Assembly (NCBI GenBank): GCA_029204045.2
Contig: CM055066.1
Span: 51,709,991-51,773,990 of the forward strand
Direction of reading: 5' to 3'
From: Tillandsia leiboldiana
Lineage: Eukaryota; Streptophyta; Magnoliopsida; Poales; Bromeliaceae
DNA: 64,000 nucleotides
Positions 24,411 through 34,975 of the stretch are shown here, piece after piece. The translations under genes and the position numbers were made by a program. The notes under the pieces were generated by a model. The model searched no databases and was not told where the DNA came from. It worked only from the letters and a program-made list of their open reading frames with translations. The first letter of the stretch is position 1. Every line of letters starts with the position of its first letter.

Positions 24411-27400
24411 ATGGTGGTGATCGAGCCCGATCCCGACTCCGTGGATCGCAGGAGATCGCGCACGAATCTCAGAGCACCGGGCCCTCCTCCCGAGGCCTCT
24501 GCGGCTCCACCCCGGGCCGTCGCCGTCGCCGTCGCCGGAGACGATGGAGGCGACTCCGACTCCGACTCCGACGAGTCCTCGGAGAGTGCTCGTATCAACG
24601 TGCGCATAAAAGAGGTCCCTTTTTTTTCTCTTTTTTTTTCCCTTCATTTTTACACCCCTCAAATTTCCCTTTTTTTTTTTTTCTTTTTTTTTTTTTGCAA
24701 TTTACATTGTTTAGTTTAGGGATTTATTATGTGCACTTGATGCATCTTATTTATGCTAAATTTGTTGTTCAATTTGTATGCATCATATTTGTGAATCCTT
24801 TTGCCGTCGATGGAACTACGAATTTCGGTAACTATGAATAGTTCACATCTTAGAAGAAGAATTAGACTGAGGAATTTAGTTTCGCGGCGGCGCATTCGGG
24901 AGTGTAAAATAATCGGTTTACCTTTTCGATTGAAATTTCCGAGGCGTGCCCTGCAGAGCTCGTCGGGAATAGAGCCGGCGGAAGACCGAAGCGCCAACTC
25001 GAGCGAGGAGTGTTCTGCCGGAAAGGAGAACGGAATGGCGGCGGCGGCGGCGGCGGCAGTGGCGGTCGCGCATGAGGAGCCCGCGACTGGTGCGGCGGAT
25101 GACGCGCTGGTTCCGAAAGTGGGGATCAGATTCAAGAGCATCGAAGAAGCTTTTCTATTCTACACGGCATACGGGTACCGGACCGGCTTCGGCGTCACGA
25201 GGAGAACGAGCCACAGCATGCACGGAAAGAAGTACCGGCAAACATTTACTTGCTGCAAAGAAGGGAATCCGAGGGTGAAAAAGGCGGCCGTCAAGTGCAG
25301 GAGAAGGCCCATTGTTAAATGCGGGTGCCGAGCAATGATGGTTATAAAAGACCCCGCTTTAAAGGATTCGTGGGTTATCGATTATGTTATATTGAAGCAC
25401 AATCATCCGCTCGATCCTGATCGGGTTCGGTTCATGAAATGCTTCAGGGAACTGCCGATCTCGATTAAACGGCAACTCCACGCGAATGAATTCCAGGGCA
25501 CGCTTCCCACCGTGCCCATCAGCGCGATCATCTCCCAGGCGGCCGAAAACATGAGCTCCTCGTCCAACCAGAAGGGCCCCCGAAGCCTTGCGGATCAGAT
25601 GAGGAAGCTTCGGCTCGGAGAGGGAGATGCCGAGGCTCTTATGAAGTTCTTCGAAACCATGCAGCTGCGAAACCCGAGCTTCTTTTACAGTTGTGAAATG
25701 GATGCGAATGGCCTTCTTATGAACGTCTTTTGGGCCGATGCGAGATCGCGAGCTGCGTATCGGCACTTCAATGACGTTGTTACTTTCGATACGACTTACT
25801 CGTCGAGCAAATACCATATCCCTTTGGTTCTCTTTCTCGGAGTGAATCACCATGGCCAATCTATCTTGCTAGGATGCGGTCTTCTTGCCAACGAGAGTAA
25901 AGAGTCCTACGTCTGGCTTTTTAAAAGGTGGCTAAGGTGCATGAACGACAAGCCTCCGAACGCTATAATTACAAATCAAGACGAAGCAATTCGTGGGGCG
26001 GCTCAACAAGTGCTTCCTAATGCTCGACATCGTTTTTGCCTTTGGCATGTCATGAGGAAGCTACCTGAAAAGCTGGGGAAAGCGCAAGTGAAGGAGGAAA
26101 TAGTCAGTAAATTAAGTAAAGCCGTCTACGATTCCATAACCATAAATGAATTCGAGATGGAATGGGAGGAAACAATCGTTAAATACCAACTTCATGATAA
26201 TGAGTATCTATCGTCCTTGTACGAAGATCGGAAGCAATGGGTTCCCGTTTACGTAAGAAGCGCTTTCTGGGCGCCTATTTCTTCCGCCCATGATAGCGAA
26301 AGCGGAAACGCTTTCTTTGACGGTTTTGTGACCTCCAAGACCTCACTAAAGAAGTTTCTGGAGCAATATGATAGTGTTCTGAAAGATAAGTGGGAGAAAG
26401 AGGTTCAAGAGGATTTCCACTCATTACACACCTCGCCCCAGCTAATATCCGGATTTGAATTCGAAAAACAAATTGCGAAATTGTATACTGCGAACATGTT
26501 TCAGAAGTTCCAAGATGAGGTCAGGCACTTAATCCAATGTGTATGCACGCGAGTCGAGAGGAACGGCCCTATCGTAACTTACATGGTCACCGAACTTATC
26601 GAGAACAGGCAACTTGACTACAAGGTCACCCACAATTCGGCCGAGCCCGAGGTGTGGTGTATTTGTCGCTCTTTTGAATATAGTGGTATATTGTGTAGGC
26701 ATGCATTGTGCGTTCTTCGGCAAGAGTTCGTCGGGATATTACCTTTGAAGTATGTATTAGCCCGTTGGAGAAAGGATTTCAAGAGATTGCAAGCTTGCAA
26801 CTCTACTCCACATATGGCATTAACGGGCGAAATGGGGAACTACGACGAACTCGTCGCGCGCGGCCAACAATACCTTTTGGATATTGCGGATTTTGCGGCG
26901 TTTAATCATGATATGAAAGTGTATGCGCTTAACGCTTTGAAGGAGGCGAGGGACAAAGTGGTGAAGCAAGAGGTCTCACTCAGCGAAAGGTCTGCCGATG
27001 ACGATAGCCTTCACAATACTCTCCTTGCGAGCAATATTTGTATTCCGCCGAACATGGACTCACAAAGCGACGGGCTTTTCTTGGCTTCTGCGACCAAGGT
27101 CTTCGACTCTCCCCGCGCCCACCCTAAGGTTCCTCATAAGAAGAGGCCTGTTAACCAGAGGGAAAGAGCTTCCGAGGAATCAAAGAAACAGAGGAGGGAA
27201 AATGACTCGATTGTCGCCAATAAAAATGTCGGCCTACATGTAAGCTTATTTGCGAGAACATCCTTGTTTTGTAAGTTTTGTTTGATGTAACTCGTACTTA
27301 CAAATGGGTCTTCTGTTAGGTTCTCGAGAATCAGTCCAATGTGGGAGTTCCAATGACGCAATTTACGACACAGGAGAACTTCTCGGTCCAGGTATGTTGA

Positions 27401-27555
27401 ACATGCAAGGTCATTTCCGATCTCTGGTCTATTATATTCAAAACTCTTACACCGGTTCTCTCTAGGTGGGGTCGGATCCTTTGCCTTGGTTATACAACCC
27501 CTCTTATTTATACTGGCACGGGGCTGGTATTCAAGACCCGACGAGAAGAACATGA
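24411..27555 (+). CDS. FAR1/FHY3 family (FAR1-RELATED SEQUENCE) protein
   Basis: Transposase-derived DNA-binding protein of the FAR1/FHY3/FRS family, which descends from a Mutator-like transposase and acts in nuclear transcription control. Exons: 24411-24614, 24957-27239, 27320-27391, 27466-27555; all phases are 0, total 882 aa. The start is an inference: this ATG opens a frame ending in an Asp/Ser-rich stretch (DGGDSDSDSDESSES) that joins in phase to exon 2. Domains: FAR1 zinc-binding DNA-binding domain about aa 126-236 (FYTAYGYRTGFGVTRR, RRRPIVKCGCRAMM, LKHNHPLD); MULE transposase-like core about aa 335-440 (VVTFDTTYSSSKYHIPL, ITNQDEAIRGAAQQVLP, RHRFCLWHVMRKL); SWIM zinc finger about aa 633-656 (WCICRSFEYSGILCRHALCVL region). 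The basic tail contains KKRPVNQRERASEESKKQRR. I cannot say which FRS subgroup it belongs to. Confidence 0.93.
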
Positions 27556-27905
27556 TCGTGTGCCGTTTAATTTCGTCTCTCGGCATGTATTCGATTTGTT
27601 ATAGCACCCTAAAGGTAGTTCTCTGACATAACAATGCTGTCGGTGTTTAAAAATTATGAGCAACTTTTACTACTTATTTTCCACTTTGAGTTCGATTTGT
27701 TATAGCACTCTAAAGCTTGGTTTTAGATTGATGGTATTTAGCGAAGATAGAAATCGAACATATAAACATTAGATTGATAGCTTCGTAATAAGCTGGATGT
27801 ATGAATAAATCGAAGTTTCCGATTTTGTTATGTACCGCGTCGTCAGAGTATATTAATACATGTTCTTATGTTGCAGGAAAACAAAAGGAGATGAAAATTT
27901 TGATG

Positions 27906-27942
<37 letters not shown>

Positions 27943-28650
27943 AGAAATCAGTCTCATTGATGTTAAATCTGTCGAAGATCAGGACCCAAACTCGTGCTCT
28001 TATCTCGCAAGCATTAGTTCACCCAGAAGTGGAGTTACATAATTCAGAAAGGGGAGGATAATATGTCTCAAAGGAATATGTAAATTATAGTAGTTTTAGG
28101 AAACTCTTCTTTAAAAAAATTTCCTTTGTGTTGTATTATGAGTAGTGGTTGTTAATCCTTGTTTGGTTGAATAATACAAGCTTATGGTTGGAAAAAAAAA
28201 AAGAAAAGAAAGGAAAATGCAAAATTCATGGATTATTTGAGTAAATTTCAGTTGGATTTTATGTTGATTTGTTTCAAGATGATGATAAATGCTTAGCATC
28301 AATTTGGGTCTGACACATGAAATAGTGACTGTATGAGATCAATTGGAGGGGTATTCTTAAATCATTCAAATCTGAGTTTGAGATCTGGTGTCTGAATATT
28401 ATGGCATTTTTGAAAAAGTGGAGTTATGGACTAATGTAATTTACCACAAACCAAAATGCTCTTGATCCTAATTTAATTAGATTTGGGTATATCTGTTGGA
28501 AAAATTCGGTACTCGTGTATCACAGATTCTTATCGAATTTTTATCATAAATCCGTACTCTCAACAAAACTGAAACCAATACAACCACAAAAAGAAAAAAA
28601 AACTAATACAGGGATCTCTCACCCTTCTCTCGTCTTCTATAAATTTAGAA
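27556..28650 (+). other. FAR1-family 3' region with (CTG)11 and possible 3'-UTR intron
   Basis: Downstream of the stop there is a plausible donor (aag|gtagtt near 27614) and a good acceptor (tgttgcag|gaaaac near 27877). The putative exon after it carries 11 CTG units at 27908-27940. If spliced, this is a 3'-UTR intron more than 50 nt after the stop. No other gene is seen to about 28650. Confidence 0.4.
27908..27940 (+). repeat. (CTG)11 trinucleotide repeat
   Basis: Eleven uninterrupted CTG units lie about 350 bases after the FAR1-family stop codon. A local frame would read poly-Leu, but it has no family support, so I treat it as untranslated. Confidence 0.9.
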
Positions 28651-28652
28651 GA

Positions 28653-28658
<6 letters not shown>

Positions 28659-28709
<51 letters not shown>
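28659..28709. repeat. 51-nt poly(T) tract
   Basis: A pure T run of about 51 bases lies 240 bases left of the Helitron. Runs this long are often retroposon tails, but no retroposon body is recognisable beside it. Its length may also be affected by sequencing error. Confidence 0.85.
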
Positions 28710-28711
<2 letters not shown>

Positions 28712-28962
28712 CATACCATTATTCTCGAGATCATACGTATTTATATATACATGCTCTTTACATTAGAGATATATATAAACTCCGCCCAAGATAAATCCAA
28801 ATTTATTTAAATTAGAATTATACTCTAATTAATATTTAAATTTAAATTAATTTATCTCTAACAGATTTAAATATTAATCCTAGTCCAATTAAAATTTAAT
28901 TACAAAGCTAACCAAATCCTAACAATATCTTTGATGGAGCTTTATATATACTAGTTAAAGAC

Positions 28963-28975
28963 CCGCGCTTCGCGG
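28963..28975 (-). terminator. Helitron 3'-terminal hairpin
   Basis: CCGCG and CGCGG pair around a 3-nt loop, followed by GTCTTTAA and the terminal CTAG at 28951-28954. This is the replication-termination structure expected at a Helitron 3' end. It is a transposon terminus, not a transcription terminator of a gene. Confidence 0.85.
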
Positions 28976-29329
28976 CGGCCGAATATATTTACAGTAAATT
29001 AATATTAATAATTATTAATTACTAAGTAATGAGTAATAAATTATTTATAAAAATAAAAATATCTAATATATTATAAGGTTTTTAAATTTATAAGACAGAA
29101 AAAAGAAAGGAGCACAGAAGTACAATTAATACATATACCAATTGTTCGTTAACAAATAGCATCACTTCAACTTTAAATCCAAAAAGATGCATGATTAATA
29201 CGTAAAGTTGTCTGATTAAATCTAAAAAGATGCATGATTTAATTGTTATACAATTCAATTAAATCAAAAAGATGCACGATTAATACGTAAAGTTCTCTGA
29301 TAATTTTAAATTAACTTCAAAAAGGCTAA

Positions 29330-30800
29330 TTATTTGTTGCTGGTGGATGGCCCCATATCTTCTGCAAGCCTGCAATGCAAACAGATGGAAAGTTAAGAAA
29401 AAATAAAAGATTTTCTGATGAAATGTTCATTCAAAGAGAGCTTCGTACAAGAAATTTACCTAAAACGTTTTCTGCCTGGTTCTTCAATATTTGAAGTTAA
29501 TTTAGCAGCATCTTGAGATAATCTGTTAAAAACCAACGCAATACATTAGCAACTGATATATAGTATTTCATACGTGCAAGATCATGTAGAGGAAAAAAAA
29601 AAATTAGCTATACCTAGAATGTCTTATTGCCGATGGAGATATTTCTCCAAATATGTCATTCTGAGTATGTGCGGAAGGAGTTAAAACTATTTGTTCTTCG
29701 ATTTCAGGTTGGTTCTTTTGGTATAACCGATTATGGACTTTTGCCGGAACTTCAGAGAAGAAACACTTACTTACCTTAAATGATCTAATGCCCATGCTTA
29801 ACTTATAAATATCGATCGTAACTTGAAAAATATGTTTTTCGCCGATTATATTTTTAATAACTAAAGGGAGAGTGAATCGGTCAGAGTCATCAGCAGTAGC
29901 AAGGTTTTGGGCAGGTACATGGATTAGCTCCTGCGCAACTCTCCCAAAGATAGTGAAGTTGGCATCACCAGTTTCATCAGCAACAGTTGCATCTAATTTG
30001 TACCTGTTATTTTTTAATTTTATGAAACACAACAACTAAAAAATATGAAATTTAAATATGTAATTCCATCCAATCAACCCACCATGGCATAGGGGGTTCA
30101 TCATTTTTTCCACAATGTCCACAGCAAAATTCTTCTCCATAAGTTTTAACTGCTGATTTGCATGCACGACAGGCTTTATACCACCAACCATATGTACAGT
30201 CTATTGATTCCAATGTCACCTCGCATGTAAACTTGACATTCTGGAGAAAGAGGGAAAAATATATTTCCAAGGTGTCACGAAATTCTAAATCATAATGTAG
30301 TAGTAAAAAAGTATTTCTAACCTGAATTTCATATTCTGCTAGGCTCATCAGTTCGTTTATTTTTTTTCTATTAAGCTGCATTTCTTCTAAAGGACTAATA
30401 GTCGCTTGTTGTGTGTTTGCAGGCTGATTAATACGATCAATGGGTCGCTGAATTCTGTTAATGAATTTTGTCGATTAGAAACTATTGAGTTGAGTAGAAC
30501 TGAATGTAATTAACAAAAGATTATCGATACCTGTGCTGAAAATCGAGGACCTCTGGAATCTGTAATTCCATGTATATCTTCGAGGCGGAAGATGTAGAAA
30601 GGTATATTTTATCTGAGAATGGTAATTTGTAAATTTTAATTTTTTTTCTTAGTGAGGAAAGTAAGGGAATATGTAAGTTTTAGAAACTATAGAGGAGTAT
30701 AGTAGTACCTTGATATGTTCGAACAGTCATAGCAGCAAGGATGACAACAACAGGACCGTTGGCATCTCTTTCCAATATCGAGCTTTCGTCGACTTCAGCC
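29330..30800 (-). CDS. Helitron-borne RPA1-like single-strand DNA-binding protein (DBD-B and DBD-C)
   Basis: Related to the large subunit of replication protein A; RPA-like genes are common passengers of plant Helitrons. Likely exons (complement): 30709-about 30795, 30531-30612, 30322-30454, 30083-30240, 29614-30003, 29456-29523, 29330-about 29373; phases agree where checked. The first gives DANGPVVVILAAMTVRTYQ and the second KIYLSTSSASKIYMELQIPEV, both from the end of the second OB fold. The fourth has the C4 zinc ribbon of DBD-C (C-x2-C in WWYKACRACK, C-x2-C in FCCGHCGK). The fifth has TVADETGDANFTIFGRVAQEL. The last ends AEDMGPSTSNK. Nothing corresponding to the N-terminal and DBD-A regions is seen upstream, so it is 5'-truncated or has unseen exons. 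No stop or frameshift was noticed in the chosen exons. Confidence 0.72.
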
Positions 30801-31031
30801 GAAGGGAAAAAGATTGGTAAGCAAATGCAGGGAACGAAGGAAGCTCAGCAAACCAAAGGACACTTACATGCAATTGGAGAGCCCCCGCCTGACAAACAGG
30901 GAAAAGATAAGTAACAGGAGGGAAAATAAGATAAGAGAAAAAACAACAAACACAATTAAAAAACAATCTTCTATACAACTATGTTAAAGGGTGAATTTTC
31001 ATAGCCTCCCCGAGTTTAAAGGGGGTGAAGT

Positions 31032-31035
<4 letters not shown>

Positions 31036-31117
<82 letters not shown>
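31036..31117. repeat. (AT)n microsatellite, about 80 bp
   Basis: About 40 AT units sit inside the Helitron between its two cargo genes. Expect length polymorphism and cruciform potential. Confidence 0.95.
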
Positions 31118-31118
<1 letters not shown>

Positions 31119-31359
31119 ACACTACATACATATAGAAAAAGACAGAGCGAGATTGCAAGCACAAAAAAGAACATGAGTTTACTTAAAGCAAAAGAAAAAA
31201 TAAAAGTGCAAAATACAGAGTTTTCTTTTTCTTTTGCCTACACAACACCAAAAAGAAAGGAGTGAGAATGCAACATTCGGAATGATCACCAACAACAAAG
31301 AGGGGAAAAAAAAAAAAAAGAGGGAAAAGAGTAGGGCAGATCCGGGAGGCCAATCCCTA

Positions 31360-31938
31360 CTAATCAAAAGGGGATAGCCTGCTGATGGACCAACTACTCA
31401 GACACATCGGAAGGATCGTGGGTAGCATATTCTTGGGGGTATCGACAACCATAGTAGATCCATTGATCATGTCAAACACCTTCTCTAAACTCTCACGTAT
31501 CTCAGAGCGCTCACTGAAGTAACGATCCCTTTCCTCAGTAGCCTTGTTGTAACAGGTCTTGAGCATCTTGTAATCCCATCCGAGAGTACGATACTTCGTT
31601 GACAACGTGCTGTACTGCTCAGAGAGATGAGTGTACAAATTTTTATAAAACTTAGCATCTTCAAAGTTTGCATCCTGAATAGTGAAGTCGAATTGGCCAC
31701 GGAGAGTACTAATACATTTGCGGGCCGCCTCCTCCTCAGATGGACCAGCAACAGAGGCAGGCGAACCCCACGAACGAATAGTCTCGACAACGGAGTCGTT
31801 CCGCGCGATCTCGACATCGACGTAAGCGATAAGGCGCGCGGACGTGTCAACCGTAAGGCCGTACGTCGGTGCTGGGATAGCTATTTTCTTGGCTATGTCG
31901 GATAGCAAATCCTTAAAGGAGATGGTGATGACATCCAT
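31360..31938 (-). CDS. Helitron-borne dsRBD-like plus coiled-coil protein
   Basis: An uninterrupted 193-codon frame when started at the ATG at 31938 (MDVITISFKDLL); the frame stays open further upstream, but that part is low-complexity and not convincing. The first about 85 residues look like a double-stranded RNA-binding fold: helix FKDLLSDIAKKIAI, the P-x-Y of APTYGL, a strand region LIAYVDVEI, and a second helix SEEEAARKCISTLR. The basic K-K-x-A-K tract usual at the second helix is replaced by E-E-E-A-A, so RNA binding may be altered. The second half (KFYKNLYTHLSEQYSTLSTK to ERDRYFSERSEIRESLEKVF) is charged and probably helical or coiled-coil. The tail ends SISRLSPFD. I do not recognise a named family. 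An acceptor-like ctggtacag precedes the ATG, so upstream exons are possible. Confidence 0.55.
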   Translation of the reverse strand: MDVITISFKDLLSDIAKKIAIPAPTYGLTVDTSARLIAYVDVEIARNDSVVETIRSWGSPASVAGPSEEEAARKCISTLRGQFDFTIQDANFEDAKFYKNLYTHLSEQYSTLSTKYRTLGWDYKMLKTCYNKATEERDRYFSERSEIRESLEKVFDMINGSTMVVDTPKNMLPTILPMCLSSWSISRLSPFD

Positions 31939-32243
31939 GCCTGTACCAGAAGTATTAAAGAAAACAGGGAAGAACAGAGGAAAGCAGCCAGAGGAAAACA
32001 CCAGCAGTATTGGGCCAAAAGGCAAGCCTAAATTGGCGAACACAATGTCCCAGTTAAACACAACAAAGCTAGGAGGATTAACAAATCACGGAAGGAAAAA
32101 AACCGAGGAAAAGAAAAAATTTTAAATTAGCAAACACAATGCCACAGCCAACAATGATTAAATCAGAGAAGGCAAAAAACCGAGTGGGGGAAAAAAAAAA
32201 GAAAAGAAATAAATGTTGGGGTGATAAAAGGCACACAAGAGGA

Positions 32244-32427
32244 CCAAACCTGTATTGTGGTTTGTAAAAACGTGCAGACCACCAGAGGTCAAATTTGCAA
32301 GATGCGAAGCAAACGGGCAAAAGTCCGACAGAGGGCCAAACCTGTATTGTGGTTTGTAAAAACGTGTAGACCACCAGAGGTCAAATTTGCAAGATGCAAA
32401 GCAAATGGGCAAAAGTCCGACAGTATA
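32244..32427. repeat. 92-bp tandem duplication in the Helitron 5' region
   Basis: The unit starting ccaaacctgtattgtggttt occurs at 32244 and again at 32336, exactly 92 bases apart, with only a few substitutions (gcagacc/gtagacc, gcgaagc/gcaaagc). Confidence 0.88.
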
Positions 32428-32456
32428 TATAGTCGGATAGGAAACCGAACGGAACC

Positions 32457-32460
<4 letters not shown>

Positions 32461-32508
<48 letters not shown>

Positions 32509-32709
32509 GGCGGTGTCACCTCGTGAGTAGACAACCGAACGGCGCCGGAGGACGGGCCTCAGATCCGCGGCGCAGGGCGGTCAGTTAGGGAGAAGAAAGG
32601 GAGTTGGTGGGAGAGTACATGTCAGAGAGCAGGGCAGGGCAGTGAGATCCGCGGCGGAGAGGGCTCTGAGATCCGCGGCGGAGAGGGCTCTGAGATCCGC
32701 GGCGCCGAA

Positions 32710-32748
<39 letters not shown>

Positions 32749-33000
32749 AAGGGAGAAGAAAGGGAGTTGGTGGGAGATGCACCTCGTGAGTAGACAACCG
32801 AACGGCGCCGGAGGAGCACGTCCGTGAGTAGACAACCGAACGGCGCCGGAGGAGCACGTCCGCAATAAATGCCACATCGCGGCAGATGGGCCGAACGGCG
32901 CCGGGGAGAGAGAGAGCGAGAGAGAGAGTAAAAAGAAAGGGAGTTGGTGGGCACCGGGGAGAGAGAGAGAGAAGGGGAGTTGGTAGAGAGTTGGTGAGAG
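32461..33000. repeat. GA microsatellites and repeated GC-rich modules in the Helitron 5' region
   Basis: Long (GA)n tracts occur at about 32461-32505 and 32711-32746, with shorter ones near 32905 and 32958. Between them, gtgagtagacaaccgaacgg-cgccgg occurs three times (about 32523, 32788, 32823), gagatccgcggcg four times (about 32562-32703), and gggagttggtggg four times. This resembles a reshuffled GA-rich gene leader multiplied inside the element. Confidence 0.85.
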
Positions 33001-33954
33001 TCGGCGGAAAACGCGGAGAGGGCGACGAAAATTCGCCCTTTAATGTAGTTGTATAGATATAGATAGCTGAGATTCTTAAGATAGAACCCTAGTCGAAAGA
33101 AAGTTATATAAATTGTATGCACTTTATGCACTGATGCATGTGAGAGAGAAAGCAAAGAATAAGGTATAATTTTTTTTTGATTAATAAATTTTATTTTACC
33201 AACATTTATTGTCTTTAGTTTTTTCCCATTTTTTTATTTGTATTGGTTTCAGTTTTCCTTAAGAAGGTATTTTTATGATAAAAAATTGATTTTACGCTAT
33301 TGTTGTAAAATTTTAACACTTGGCAGTACTGGTTTTTAAAATCTAATATCGAGAAAAAAAATAAGAACAACTGTTCTCACCTCCTCATTATTTTTTTTAA
33401 ATTTTTTTTTTTTGTAATCTCCAACCAAACAAATTTCAAACAAATTTCAAGAGACTCTAATTTAATTTTAGCAGTATATTTGATAGAATTTGAATATAAA
33501 AGGAATATTTTTAGAGTAAATAAAAAAATGACTGAATTACAAAAAAAAAATTTGTAAATATTTTTTTATTATTATTTTACTTTTTTCTAACTTTTAAATA
33601 TTTATATTTTATTTTATCAAAAATTAAAGTTGATGTGTTTAGCTTTTTTTTTTTTTTTTACTTTTTTTTTTCTAACATTTAAATATTTATATTTTATTTT
33701 TAAAAAAATTTAAGTTGATGAATTTAACGCTCTGGTGAGTTTTATTATTAGTTTTTTTTTTTGAAAGAAATATAATATGTAATTCGTTTCGTTTATAAAA
33801 ATAAAAGCAACTAAACTTAAAATTCAGATACCAACTAACAAACTTTTTGCCACTCGTGCTAGTAACGATGGATAAATATTTTTAAAATTTTAAATGCATA
33901 AAATATAGATTTTTAGACTTAAAAAAATATTAAATATTTTAAGAGATAAAGAAG

Positions 33955-34334
33955 GTTATCCCTTTTATACCCAAACAGCATTTAAGTGTAAACAACATTT
34001 AAGTGTGAGTGTGGGGGAAAGAGCTGTTCCCCCATACCAGGTTATTCCGATATAAGGGTAGAACAACTGTTACTTATTATTATTATTTTTTTAATTAAAT
34101 TTTTGTAAATTATAAGATATTTAAATTAATAAAATTTTAAATTTTTTTTATTTTATTTTATAAATTTTAATCCTCTTTATTATTTTTATTCCTCTTTAAC
34201 TTACCGAACATAAATTTTTTTATTCCCGTACAATCCTTATACTCAACCAAATACAAAATTATTATAATTTTTACTTTACCTGAACTATCCCGAAATAACT
34301 CATTTTTGTTTATATCCGAACAAACACAGCCTAA
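33955..34334. mobile_element. Small AT-cored element related to 48118-49112
   Basis: The left part has ttatacccaaacagca and the block gggggaaagagctgttccccc-ataccaggttattccgatata. The right end reads tttttgtttatatccgaaca and aacacagcct. The larger element at 48118-49112 has the same order of blocks (agctcttctccccttataccc, then an AT-rich core, then tttttgcttataccaaagca). This copy is probably a shortened family member. It ends immediately upstream of the P1BS pair of SQD1. Confidence 0.5.
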
Positions 34335-34346
34335 AACGTTTTATCC

Positions 34347-34372
34347 GTATATTCCAAAGAACAGGGATATTC
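34347..34372 (+). promoter_or_regulatory. Two P1BS (PHR1-binding) motifs upstream of SQD1
   Basis: GTATATTC (34347-34354) and GGATATTC (34365-34372) both match GNATATNC, the site of the phosphate-starvation regulator PHR1. They lie about 20-40 bases before a CT-rich stretch (34389-34530) that looks like the start of the SQD1 leader. In Arabidopsis, SQD1 is induced under phosphate starvation through this pathway, so function is plausible though unproven here. Confidence 0.65.
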
Positions 34373-34470
34373 CTATCCCCTTCCTCAACCCCTCTCTCTC
34401 TCTCTCTCTCAATCGAGCTTCGCCATTAGCGGAGTGTTAAGCTCACTCTTCTCTCCATCGAATCCAAGTG

Positions 34471-34524
<54 letters not shown>

Positions 34525-34975
34525 TTCTCTTTCCCTTTTTCTCTATAATTTTTAGATCAAATTGGATATTTGATGGATCAGCACCGCTGTAGCTCACCAC
34601 TGCTTCAATTTATTTTTTTTTGTGTTTTTGGTTCTTTTTTCTGGTTTAAATGATCGAGATTAGTGTTAAATTTATGGGTTTTCTCTGTTAGATCATCTTA
34701 TTCAATTGTGGAGCACTTGATTTCTCTACCTAGGTTAAGATCGAGTAAATTGGTGAGCGCATAATCCCCCATTTGCTCTTCGGAAAAGTTCGAAAAATCG
34801 CCCTTGCGGTGTACCGCATTTGCAGTTTAGTACCCTGTGGTTTCGAAGTTCTTTTCACCGATTTGTAGCTTCAATTTTAGGGGCGAATCTCGCGATTTTG
34901 TAAACTATATGGGTGAGAAAAAGGTGCAGTTTTTCGCTCTTTGGTTTTATAAGATGTAGAACTTTGGCTAATAAG

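Larger units (their letters stand above)
28951..33057 (-). mobile_element. 4.1-kb non-autonomous Helitron carrying RPA1-like and dsRBD-like genes
   Basis: Read on the - strand, the element begins TCTATACAACTACATT at 33057 and ends TCTTTAACTAG at 28951. A 5-bp stem hairpin (CCGCG-AAG-CGCGG, 28963-28975) lies 8 nt before CTAG. The preceding host base is A and the following base is T, as the A|TC...CTAG|T insertion rule requires. There are no terminal inverted repeats and no target duplication. I find no Rep/helicase protein inside, so it is non-autonomous. Cargo in element order: GA-rich and repeated leader (32240-33000), a dsRBD-like ORF (31360-31938), an (AT)n tract, and an RPA1-like gene (29330-about 30800), all in element orientation. 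Confidence 0.88.

Noticed and set aside
27860..28042. Poly-Leu frame after the FAR1-family gene
   Set aside because: It arises from (CTG)11 in a probable 3' UTR. The remaining residues match nothing known to me.
32078..33155. Several - strand frames rich in Ser-Leu and Arg-Gly near the Helitron 5' end
   Set aside because: They are translations of GA microsatellites and the repeated GC modules.
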